NCBI GenBank assembly: GCA_013115135.1
Contig: JABANP010000192.1
Span: 1 to 64,000, forward strand
Length of the DNA stretch: 64,000 bases
Direction of reading: 5' to 3'
Source: Perkinsus olseni
Lineage: Eukaryota > Perkinsozoa > Perkinsida > Perkinsidae
Shown: positions 23,765 through 34,157 of the stretch, piece by piece
How positions within the stretch are numbered: the first letter of the stretch is position 1
Layout of the letters: each line of letters begins with the position of its first letter
Position numbers and translations under genes: made by a program
The notes under the pieces: model-generated
What the model was told of the DNA's origin: nothing
Database searches by the model: none
Seen by the model: the letters and a program-made list of their open reading frames with translations, nothing else

Positions 23765-26700
23765 ATGTCTCGCCCTTTCACTGACGATGACATTAAAGCT
23801 GTCCGCGACCTCTGTCCGATGGGTGAGTTGCCCTCCGCTGCTGTGCTTGCACGAGCTTCGCTCCGCGAGACGAAAAACATTCATTCTTCTTTCCCTGTCG
23901 CTTTCTTCTCGTCAGGAATTTGGAGTCGTTCGATTAACATTGTGAATGGAGGAGCATGATTCTCAGATGTGTGCTTACCAGGATTCGAACCGGCGTGCCT
24001 CAGGTTCGGACAGTGACGTAGAGCTGGCATTATGGCGGGCAAACGGCGACCGGAATGTGGCGGTAAATATGCTTTTATCCCAGCAGCCGAGACCCGCCGG
24101 AAACGCGCCAAAGTGGGTCTTGGAGGAGCGTGGTTGTCTGACTGTTTTCGATGCTTGCAATTCCTTAGGTATCCGAGTCGTCCGCAAGTGGCCGCAGCGC
24201 CTACTGTCGCGGTAAGTCTCTCGGGGGACGTGGCGGTGGTCGACGACGACTAGCAATTTTCTGCTTGGCAGGGTTCATTCTCATTTGCGCGCTCAGTCCC
24301 GTAGCTCGCCGCGAATCGCACCTTCACGTGGTTCGTGGAGTGGCGAGGATATTAGTAGTCCTTAGTGCACCTTGTCTTGTCTAATGTGGACTACGCGTCC
24401 TCGAAGGATAGCTCAACCACCTGGATTGTTGTTTGGTCGTCAAACGTGGCTTATTCTGTGCCGCTTCATGTACTTCTGTGCGTGTACTTCATTACCGTTG
24501 AGTGGACTTTCGACGGAGCATTACAGTTTTTCAGGCCCAGTCAGTCCCTCGTGAGCAAGCGGAGCGTAGCGCGGAGATCAGATGTTGTTCGTGTCAAGAG
24601 ATCATGACGGTCAAGGTTAGAGGGCCTCGTAAGTCCGAGGGATTCAATTCGTTTGCGTCACGTGTCTCCTCAGGTGATGAGTCGGTTGAGGCGGAGGCTG
24701 CTTGCCCCCGATGCCATCAGATGAACCGATTTGTATTGCCAGCCGAGAAAGTAAGTAAAAATGTCCAATCTGCAACGCTTCGCTCCGCTGTTCAGGCTGA
24801 TTGGTTCCTCGATTTCAGGAGCTGGTTGTCGCGAGCGAGGCTGCACCGTTCAAACCCTATCCGCAGCAGATGTCTGCCAATTTTGAAGCGTTTGACACGG
24901 CCCATGCCCCTCCACTGACGCCTCAGGTAAAGAGCTATTTCTTGTGGGTTTTAAGAGTCTGAGCCCCATGGCGGCGGAAGGGCGTGCAGAGTTATGCGCG
25001 ATGACCTGAACCCGTCCACAAAATTATATTACATGAAGTTTTTGCCTGATTTTTCCGTAGCGAGTGTGACTCAGGCTCCGAAACTTGATGTATGAGATTT
25101 GCTACGGAGAAATTAGAAAATAAAACTTGATGTGATATAATTTTATTGACGGGTTTAGTTTTCGGATGTAAATGATGTGGTGACCGTTTGCTCTCAGAGC
25201 GCCCCTACTTCTCCCATTATGGAGAGTCAAGCCCAGTTGGGTCTTCCGCAGAACATGAGGATACAGTCTGTTCAAGTTGGCACATTGGTGCCTACTCTAA
25301 CAGGTAAGTACCCTCTGCCGGTTTGCTAGGGAGGGCGGAACGTTCTTCTCTTGAATTAGTGGATGAGACAAGGAGACTTTCAATCTCCTTTGACTTCAAC
25401 ATTTTTGCCGTCATGCGTTTTCACGGCCATGCGAAGCGGTGTGAGGTCGTTATGTCATGAAATCATAGGTCGATGATAGTAGGATACAAAATAGGTCAAT
25501 ATGGAGCACGTGCTGATGGAACAGCGGTCGGGCAATAACCGTAACGCCAGTCTTGGGGGCCGATTGGTGCCGGTGTGAAGTTTGTATTGCTGCATTTCGA
25601 GAGATCACAAGTTATATGATACTGGTCTCAATATCGCTTCCCCTGGTCATCTCGGGTGGTGGCTGGATTCTTCATCCCTTTTTAGGTGTCCAGAGGGCGC
25701 TATTGGTGGGTATTAACTATTACGGTTCGAAGTGTGAGCTGTCGGGCTGCATACCCGATGTCCACAATATGAAGAGATTGTTGGTGGAGACCTACCATTG
25801 GAATCCGAATGATATCAAACTTCTTACTGATGATGGACAGAACGAGGCACCGACACGTAAGAAGCTCCCCGACGGTCTCAGTATTCGTCCGGAGTCGATG
25901 GTCTGAGATGGCCTGGTACTGCGTCCCTCTTCAGGAGAAAATATCATCCGCTACATGCACTGGCTGGTCCGGGATGCCAAGCCTGGGGATATATTCTTCT
26001 TCCATTACTCTGGCCACGGAGCTCAACAGGTGAGTAGGGGTTCCCTGGTGTAGTCGTGGCGGAGGTTGTGTGCAGGAGGATCCCTTACACCTTGAAGAGG
26101 ACGGCATGAACGAGACCATCATACCTGTCGATGTAAGTTCTCTGTAAACCGCTTGCTGATCATGACAAGACGGTGAGAGGGGAACGCTTGCAACATTTTT
26201 AATAATTGGTCGTCTAATTCTTCGACCATTCGTTCGTCTTTTCGATTTGAATCGCCGAATGATACTTGGGTCAGAGTGTCCCTCTTGCACTCGGACGGCT
26301 ATGGGGTTGGACACAGGTGCAAAGATCGGGCCAGATTACGGATGATGTTATACACGAAACTTTGGTGGACCCTCTTCCCAGCGGTGCGAGATTGACCAGT
26401 GTGATGGCTTGCTGCCACTCCGGAACAGGTGGGAGTGAGAAGGGGCGTAGACACGGAGTCACGTTTCTATCGGGTGGGTGAATTTACATTCCTCGTGATA
26501 ATTTCTGAAGAGTTCGGAGACGCTCGATGGATGGGCAGATTGTTGAGGTGTGGCTTTGCTCGCCCGATGTCGCCCAGAATCGTAGCTGCAAGATGCTCTT
26601 CCATTCCGGTAGCACTATGTTAGTGATAACATTGGTCAATGCTCGCTCAGTGGGTTCCACTGTATCGGTAGTATTGGTATTGGTCAATGATCGGCTTCAG

Positions 26701-27985
26701 AGATGATTATTGGCAATAATACCAATAATTTTTTGTCATTCTCTCAGTTGGAGTATATCTTCTCCTCGATTCTTTTGAGTGGGTTCCTTAAGAGTCCTCG
26801 ACGTCTTGTATCAGGCATGGACCTACCCTTCACGTGGCTGGCCGGTAGGGGTTGGAAAGAAGATGTCAATCCATGGCACTCCAGAGGGGATGTAACCGGA
26901 ACACTGTCGTTGTTGTAACTGGTGTAAGCTCGATGAGCTCTTCAGGTGCAACTCTTCAGTGGCTGTGATGATAGTCAAACTTCAGCAGACGCCGCGGCTG
27001 GGAATCTGAAGGGCGGAGCGATGACAACAGCTTTTTGTGAGTCCGTGTGTTATCCCGTGGACGATGAGACCTATCCAGAGGGAGATAGGGCATAGCTAGG
27101 GACAGCTCTTGGTAGTGTGAGAATCGATGCGGCCTGGGTCGCTTTCGGGCACTGAGCTGACGAAACTCCCCTAAGATGGGAAAACTAAACTGTTTTGTTT
27201 TTTGTGAGGGGGTTCATAATGATCTATAGGATTATGAAGTATACAGAATTGGTTCGGACTTCGATGTGAGCGCGTTGGGATTTCGAAGTTCTAATTCTCA
27301 CCGTGGCTCTACCCGACCGGTTGACGCGGCAGCCAGCTGTTGAGCACACAGTGTTTCAAAGAAACGGTTTTGCGGCTAATCATATTGAGACGGAGCGAAA
27401 TCTTGCTCCATCATCGCGGTCCTTGCCTCGTCAGCCCGTGACAGATTTCATCTCAGGTAATGCTATAAGAAGTAACCCACAGGTGTCTTACACTGGCTTG
27501 ATCGAGGAGCTGGATATTGAGATGAAGAGAACGCATATGTCCCAGAGGCCGCAGCTCTCGACGTCCCAGGTCTTCCCTGTTGACAGGTTGGTCTTCGCGG
27601 TGGTTCATCAGATAAGGGAAGGGAGTGCTTTTTCAGGCCCTTCAATTTGACTGATATTTTACCTAATCAGAATCAGCATATCGGCCGCACAGTTCACAAG
27701 AATTTCGAGGCAAGACCCAACAAGCAAAAGAACTTCGCCCTGAACGCCCTCCTCGCCGGAGGCATTGGTCTGGCTGGAGGGATGCTGGTCGGTGACGCCA
27801 TCGGCCACGCTCAAGACAGACGTCGGCGTCCAATTGTGGTGGAGCCTCGTCGCAGGCCTGTCGTCGTGGAGCCCCGCCGAAGACCGGTTGTTGTAGCTCC
27901 CGGTCGCCGTCCTGGTCCGGTGGTCATCGAGGGTCCGAGAGGTCGCTTTGGTGGCAAGGGAAAAGGCAAGGGCTTCCGATGGTGA
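23765..27985 (+). CDS. metacaspase A (UBA-like + zinc ribbon + peptidase C14), 15 exons
   Basis: Exons: 23765-23822, 24004-24112, 24169-24211, 24535-24628, 24674-24750, 24819-24926, 25198-25303, 25686-25856, 25935-26029, 26076-26132, 26317-26428, 26815-26891, 26946-27036, 27457-27586, 27637-27985. All junctions are GT-AG and phases close to 558 residues. Domains: UBA/CUE-like (exons 1-2, DIKAVRDLCPMG, ALWRANGDRNVAVNMLL); four-Cys zinc ribbon (exon 4 CCSC, exon 5 CPRC); Gln/Pro linker; C14 core with [10 protein letters not shown], catalytic His in HYSGHGAQQ (exon 9) and catalytic Cys in MACCHSGTG (exon 11); conserved PQLSTSQVFPVDR; glycine-rich hydrophobic helix; basic repeats VVVEPRRRP to the stop. 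Metacaspases are Cys/His proteases usually cutting after Arg or Lys. The Asp normally before CC is Ala here, which should weaken the S1 pocket, so altered or lost activity is possible. First of three tandem paralogues. Confidence 0.93.
26706..26720. repeat. single-base-centred inverted repeat, 7-bp arms
   Basis: ATTATTG-G-CAATAAT, in an intron of metacaspase A. Confidence 0.7.
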
Positions 27986-28024
27986 AGTTTCGCCAATTTT
28001 AAGTACATTTTACTGTGTTTTTTC

Positions 28025-28055
28025 GGCGGTGTTTTTCCAAAGATGAAACACCGCC
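28025..28055. repeat. hairpin, 10-bp arms, 3' of metacaspase A
   Basis: GGCGGTGTTT pairs with AAACACCGCC across an 11-base loop, 40 bp after the stop codon, so it lies in the likely 3' UTR. It may affect 3' end formation or stability. No similar structure was noticed after genes B and C. Confidence 0.7.
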
Positions 28056-28395
28056 ATTACTCATATTCAACGTTGTTTGACTGATCTACTGTTGACAGTT
28101 GGGAAGCACGTCACCTCTTGTGACGCTCTCGTGTATTTATCATAAACTCTTCCCGTTTCCACGGTCTAGTCTCTTTAGTTGAGCGATGAGAGCGTTGTGG
28201 TTGTCTGGGCTGATGAGAGTGTGAAGAGACTGACAGATTGAGAACACAATACCCGGGTCTTGCCCTCTGGAGTTCAATATGTGACCTATTGTCTTCGCAT
28301 CATTAACGATTTGGCTTAGCTTCAGTGTGGCTTCCTATCGGAGTTCGGGTAGGAACAGCGATATGAGCATTACAAGGGGCACTTGCGGCGCTTCG

Positions 28396-28424
28396 GGCGG
28401 CAAGTCCCGAAGCGACTTGCCGCC
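28396..28424. repeat. hairpin, 11-bp arms, with alternative pairing
   Basis: GGCGGCAAGTC pairs with GACTTGCCGCC across a 7-base loop. An overlapping alternative hairpin, CTTCGGG (28391-28397) with CCCGAAG (28406-28412), competes with it. It lies in the 0.5-kb spacer between metacaspases A and B, which shows no gene. Confidence 0.65.
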
Positions 28425-28559
28425 GAATTATGGGCAGCTGTTCCTTGATGTAGGCGTTTAGGTGTACCAGTCGTTGTCGGATCTCCGATAGGGGAGCATA
28501 CGACTAGACCTTGAAGCCTCTCGAAGCACCGATGGGTTCATCAGATTTGCTAAGTTTGT

Positions 28560-31500
28560 ATGTCTATTACGCCAGCATTTCCGCAAAGTGACATTGAAGA
28601 GATCAGATTCCTGTGTCCTGGAAGTAAGTCCATTCTGTCTACCCTGAGGTTAGAGTTTCCTGCTGAGCGAACTGTGGAGGGCCTCCGACCCGCTTTAAGC
28701 GAGTCGCTCATGATGATCTGTGCGAGAGAACATAAGCTTCCTTTTTCCCTTCAGGTTCTGACAACGATATCGAGAAGGCGCTGTATAAATACCATGGCGA
28801 CAAGAATCTTGCCGTTAAGGACTTATTGAACAATAATGAGCAGAAACCCCAGCCCAAGCCGCCCGGGACGGGTCCTCGAATGTGAGTCAGAAAGCTCAAT
28901 CGTTCGTTAGAATCCTCGGATACTTGAAAAGGAGGCCGCAAAATCTGCCTTGAAACATGTGTGAGCGATCGTATGGGTCGAAAGCTGGACCAAATCTCTG
29001 TGGTGACTTATCACACTGACCATGCAGGACTCTGCCCTCATGCTCTAGATTCCTCTTTTGTCGTTAGCATCTCCCTAGCCGCCCTTGCTGATTCTCAGTG
29101 TTCGTCGTTGAGGCGGCGGGTCGCTGAATTGAAGAACGGTTCTGGTAGGTACCCCTCAGTCCCCTCCGGTAGTGCTCCTCAATATAGCAATCAGGCTAAG
29201 GTAATGCTGTTACATAAATTGCACCGCTTTTACCCTAGGCGGATAACTAATAGAATCCTTACGACCGGCTTGCCGCCAATCACTTTGAGTGCCATCGACA
29301 CTCCCCTCAGGTTCAGCAGCAGTCCACTACAGGGCAGGAGATGAGGACCGAAGAGGTGCAGTGCGGCATGTGCCAACAGATAATTACTCTGCGAATGCCA
29401 ACCATGCGTAAGTCGGGATGTCTCGCGTATTGTCTTGCATGCACCGGCTCCGATGAGCTCTGCACTAACGGCGGCGTTAGGATATACGGGGGAGGCCTCC
29501 CGTTGCATATCGGAAGAATCGCGGCTGCTCTCCGTTGACGTAACCTAACTGCTCTACATTTTGTTCTGATCGGTTGTACCCGTAGATGTAGCATAAATTA
29601 CTGGGCAACCGACACGATAGCCACATGATTTACAGCAAACCGACGCGCCCGCCAGGCTTAGTTCGAATCATCATTCGTGTTTTCTTGCAGGCGGCGAGCC
29701 CCTCCGTGCAAGAGCCACTTGCCCTCACTGTCAGCATCTCAACGAGTTTGACATCCCTGCTCTGCAAGTATCATAGACAAGCATCGTGCCATGAGGAATT
29801 CGGTATAAATTCTGCGTCAGAGCACCTCTTCCTTCTCGACGGCGGGAGGCTCCGCCCAATCACCGCCAGCTACGAATGCTCCCTCTGCAGCCCCCCCTAT
29901 GCCATACTCTCCTCAATCGCAGGCCACTGCGCAGGTAACGAGTGGGTTTTGCTCAGCTCGACGGCAATGTCATATTGCACTTCTATTGCGGCCGGGCGAC
30001 CATGGAACGTGGAGGGAATTTTGGAGGGAATTTCGAGAATTTCGATCGCATGCATGTCTCGTAAAAATCGTGAAGCATAAAAATGAAGTGCAATTAATTT
30101 AATTCATTTGAGTCAGCTATTGAAGAGCTTCTGGTGCGTCGATGTGTGATGGAAATGGACCATACGCGAAGTCGGAGTACCATCTCAAATGGTTTTCCGA
30201 CTTCGCGTATGATACTCGCCAAGGATTCGTTCCCGCTATACTCGTACGCTCTCTCTAATGGGAGGACAGAGCGCGAGTGACATCGAGCTGTGGTCTTCCT
30301 CAGGTTCCCGCCGGAGTTCCCCCTCAGGGACTTACCATGGCGTCCCAGGCTCAGTACGGGTTGCCTGCAACCATGCAGATGCAGCAGACGGCAGTTGGGG
30401 TACCGGTGCCGGAACTCACTGGTAGATTCTCCTTCTTGCTAACAACTGATGAAGCACTCTTGATCTCATTCTAGGTGTCCAGAGGGCGCTATTGGTGGGT
30501 ATTAACTATTACGGTTCGAAGTGTGAGCTGTCGGGCTGCATACCCGATGTCCACAATATGAAGAGGTTGTTGGTGGAGACCTACCATTGGAATCCGAATG
30601 ATATCAAACTTCTTACTGATGATGGACAGAACGAGGCACCGACGCGTAAGAAGCTCTCATGGCCTGAGGCGAAACTCCAATATTATCACGCAAATACCCT
30701 ATGATATTTGTGCTAGATCGAGCTAGTCGTAAAGAGATAGCGGCGTACACTTGGATGGGGTTGTTCCATTCTGGTGAGATGCGCACTTATTTCGTCATTT
30801 ATTGCATGGGATAGTCAAAATTACGGTTCACGTACTGAGGCTTACCGAATTAGCTGGAACGACGTGCGGGAAGACTGCACAGCCTCGTTCGCTTCAGCGC
30901 AGGCGTTAACAGCTTCGCATGAGACACAAGGGGATGGTTTGTTTATCATTAGGGAGCCTCTTCACGTTACGATTAGATGCGCGATTAGACGTTCGTGATG
31001 CGTCGCTCCGCTAGAAATGCCCCGCTGTTTTCATCGATCTCTCGCAGGGGCGAATATCATTCGTAATCTCGGCTGGCTGGTCCGGGATGCCAAGCCTGGG
31101 GATATATTCTTCTTCCATTACTCTGGCCACGGAGCCCAGCAGGTGAGTAGGGGTGCCGTGGTGTAGTCGTGGCGGAGGTTGTGTGCAGGAGGATCCCTTA
31201 CACCTTGAAGAGGATGGCATGAACGAGACCATCATACCTGTCGATGTAGCAGCCAACTGGGGGTGCTGGCGAGAACGCTGATTGCGCAGGTTAAGGAAGC
31301 TGGACAGATCACAGACGATGAGATCTTCCAGATTTTGGTGGCGCCCTTACCTAGCGGAGTGAGGCTCACCAGCGTCATGGATTGCTGTCACTCGGGGACT
31401 GGTAAGTCGAACTCTAGTTGTCCTACGCACGTGCAGTGATAACCCAGTTGCATGATAGTGACCGGTGTTGTGAAATTAGTGATAACCCAGTTGACCCAGG

Positions 31501-33280
31501 TGCAACCCTTGATACACGCAGTGGGTTCGATGGGATCTTCTTTCTTCCCTCCTGCTTGCTCGCTCGTCGCTTCCTTAGTTCTGGTCTCGGTCGCGAATGT
31601 GAGTCACAAGTACCGCATTTTCTGATAGTCACGTGAGGCAACAGCTCCCTTTCCAAACTCATAGAACGTAACTGGTTATGGGGTGGGCTGTCTTCACTGC
31701 TTATGAATTCTAGTTTCGAATCTTATCTGCAACGAATACTCTAGGGCTGACGTATGCGTCACACGTGGACGCGTGCTAGCAAAGAACAGCAAGATAGCAA
31801 GATTATACTTCAATTCAGTGCGACTTGAAGTACTCGTTCAAGGAGTAGCAGGGGTTTCCTCAGGTATGGATCTACCTTGGACGTGGGTAGAGCACCGTGG
31901 GTGGAACGAGGATGTGAATCCTTGGCATTCCAGGGGCGACGTAATAGGGCCGCTGCGCGATATCTGGGCATCGTGTCCGAGATGTTATCGTTTATCGTTG
32001 TTTAGGCGTTATTAGACATTACTGGCATTATGAGTTATCAGACATCTTCGCTGTCGTTGTCTTTTTCATCGTTGTTTGCGCGCTGTACGATACTGGCCGA
32101 AGTCACTCTCTTCCCAGGTGCAACTGTTTAGTGGGTGTGACGACTCTCAGACCTCAGCGGACTCCTCTGCTGGCCCCATCAGTGGTGGTGCGATGACGAC
32201 GGCATTTTGTAGGTCACGGGGTTGAAGATGATTTCGGATTTTGTGGAGCGAGGCTTTCACAACGTTGTGACATCAAAAAGAAACAAGAATAATTGATGAA
32301 CTTAGCGAGGCTCGCGATGTGCATGGAGCCTTCGGAAGGTGGCGGAACCGTTGCTTCTTCGATGCTTGTACGCTACGATGGCGAAGCGAAGCGTCATCAT
32401 CGTCTTGAGAGCGCGAATGACGAAATGAATGATACGCAGTGCCATCTAGTACGACACCAACCGTCTTGCTAGCAGATCGTTCTCGGCGCAGGTAATGCGA
32501 TTCGCGCTCGCCCTGGAGTAACCTACGTCGATCTCATCGACGAGTTGAATAATGAGATGCGTCGAAAGCATATGTCGCAAAGGCCACAGCTGTCGAGCTC
32601 GCAGGTCTTCCCTTTGGACAGGTAGTACCGGGGGTAGACTGCGAAGGGAGAGGACGGGTTCGGTACTCTCGTCGACAAGTCGCAAGCAGTGGAGTTTCAG
32701 CCGTAATTCGTGAAGTGGATGAGAAATGCGACAATGTGTGTTTCGTATCGCGGGTGGGACTCTCAGCACACTTTTCCTGGGATAAAATCTATTGTGGCCG
32801 GCGGTCACTGAGGGTGTCTTGCAACGCCGAGAAGCGAGGTCACTGATCCTCGGCGGTACGAGCGGGTAGACTTTCGATATTGTCTATCGTGGTGTGCTGA
32901 TCTCGCAGGGCCGAGGAGCGAGAGCGTTGGGTCTGGTCAGCATCTCGTCCTGGGAGGGGTGACCGGTTGATGGTTCTGTCTTTGACCTCAGGCCCTTCAA
33001 CCTGACAGACATCCTTCCGAATCAGAATAAGTCCATTGGTCGAACTGTGAGACAAAAGTTCAAGGCTCGGCCGAATGAGAATAAGAATAAGTTTTTGAGG
33101 AACATGCTCCTCGCGGGCGGGGCTGGCTTGGTCGGCGGAATGCTCCTTGGTGAGGCTACTGACGACTCGCCCCGTCCGGTAGTGATCACGGCTCCCCCAC
33201 TCATCGGCGGACCGAGGATAGATCTTGGAGGGCTGTTCGGCCGAGGAGGGCTGCTCGCAAAGGGGAAGGGGCTGTTGTGA
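28560..33280 (+). CDS. metacaspase B (UBA-like + zinc ribbon + peptidase C14), 15 exons
   Basis: Exons: 28560-28623, 28755-28881, 29149-29200, 29311-29407, 29691-29767, 29821-29934, 30304-30421, 30475-30645, 31048-31142, 31189-31245, 31290-31401, 31864-31940, 32118-32208, 32492-32621, 32992-33280. GT-AG throughout; phases close to 556 residues. Layout as in A: UBA/CUE-like ([28 protein letters not shown]), zinc ribbon (CGMC, CPHC), Gln/Pro linker ([14 protein letters not shown]), C14 core with HYSGHGAQQ and intact DCCHSGTG, the exon [18 protein letters not shown], and [13 protein letters not shown]. The tail is shorter: a glycine-rich helix ([14 protein letters not shown]), then Gly/Leu/Lys-rich sequence to TGA. 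This is the copy with all canonical active-site residues and the full exon set, so the best candidate for an active protease, probably calcium-dependent with basic P1 preference (family knowledge). Exon 8, most of exon 9, exon 10 and intron 9 are nearly identical to A. Confidence 0.94.
30161..30211. repeat. long inverted repeat, 16-bp arms, in an intron of metacaspase B
   Basis: Perfect arms at 30161-30176 and 30196-30211 around 19 bases that themselves contain ACCAT...ATGGT. The structure sits in the intron between exons 6 and 7 and could fold in the pre-mRNA, bringing the splice sites together. Confidence 0.8.
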
Positions 33281-34157
33281 GGAGAATATTTGCTGTGCGC
33301 AACCCATTTTGGAGCTGCTATTTTACCGTATCTTAGCTTCTTACGCTGAGTGCTTCTCAAGATTCACAGGACGTTATTCGATCTTTGCTTTCGAGGTTTG
33401 CTTCGGCTGTTGCATTGTCCCTTTGGACGGCATCAGTTCAGAGCATGATCTTGGTTCGCATTCATCTTTGATAGACCCTCAGTTCCTCGGTCTGCTTATC
33501 GGGCATCGACCTGTCTCTTTTTCTGGTCATAGCTGTGTTCAGTTGAATGAGAATTACATCAGCCTTACCTGAGGTTGTCGGGGCAATCAGCGTTAGTTTT
33601 CCTTTTTTCTGTGACACTGTCGTAATTAGAGATTGGAAAGTTCTGTCGCTTACAAAACCTCGCTATAGTAGATCCTGGGTTATCATAACTAGTTTCATCA
33701 GCAACCGCAATCGTACTCCTCATATACTAGCTTTGAGAATCTCCAGACGGATTGCGCAGAGTTGTGTGCTGTCGTCTACCACGTCGCTTGTCGGTTGATG
33801 TTCCGAGGGGCTGGTCGTTGGTTGAGCGAGTCGGAGCTGAGGGAACCTTCCGCCCAGTCCCGTCTTGTGATTCGGTGCGAATGGGGTTGTCTCAATCCGT
33901 CGTGATAGTATGCTGCCTTGTCATTTATACTTCTGCCCGTTCAGTAAGACTTGGTATGAACGCCTCTATACCGGATGGCAGTGTACTAGCAGTATACTAT
34001 CATGACCCATTGAGTCAACCCAACCCCGATTCTGAGTTAGACGTCGATCACATCTCAATTTCGAGATAGAATTTTTGACGATGGTCGTCTTGCGCGGGAA
34101 CTTGTGGTTTGCCATCTTGCAGTTGATTGGGTTTCCGTCAGCTTGTTGTTTCGAGTA
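33281..34157. other. intergenic spacer between metacaspases B and C
   Basis: Open frames at 33225-33572, 33547-33798 and 33752-34069 (+) have no support. This spacer presumably holds the 3' end of B and the promoter of C. No recognisable promoter element was seen. Confidence 0.35.

Noticed and set aside
23970..24010. tRNA B-box-like GGTTCGAATCC on the minus strand
   Set aside because: The T-stem does not pair, no box A lies at the right distance, and it sits in the first intron of metacaspase A, running into exon 2.
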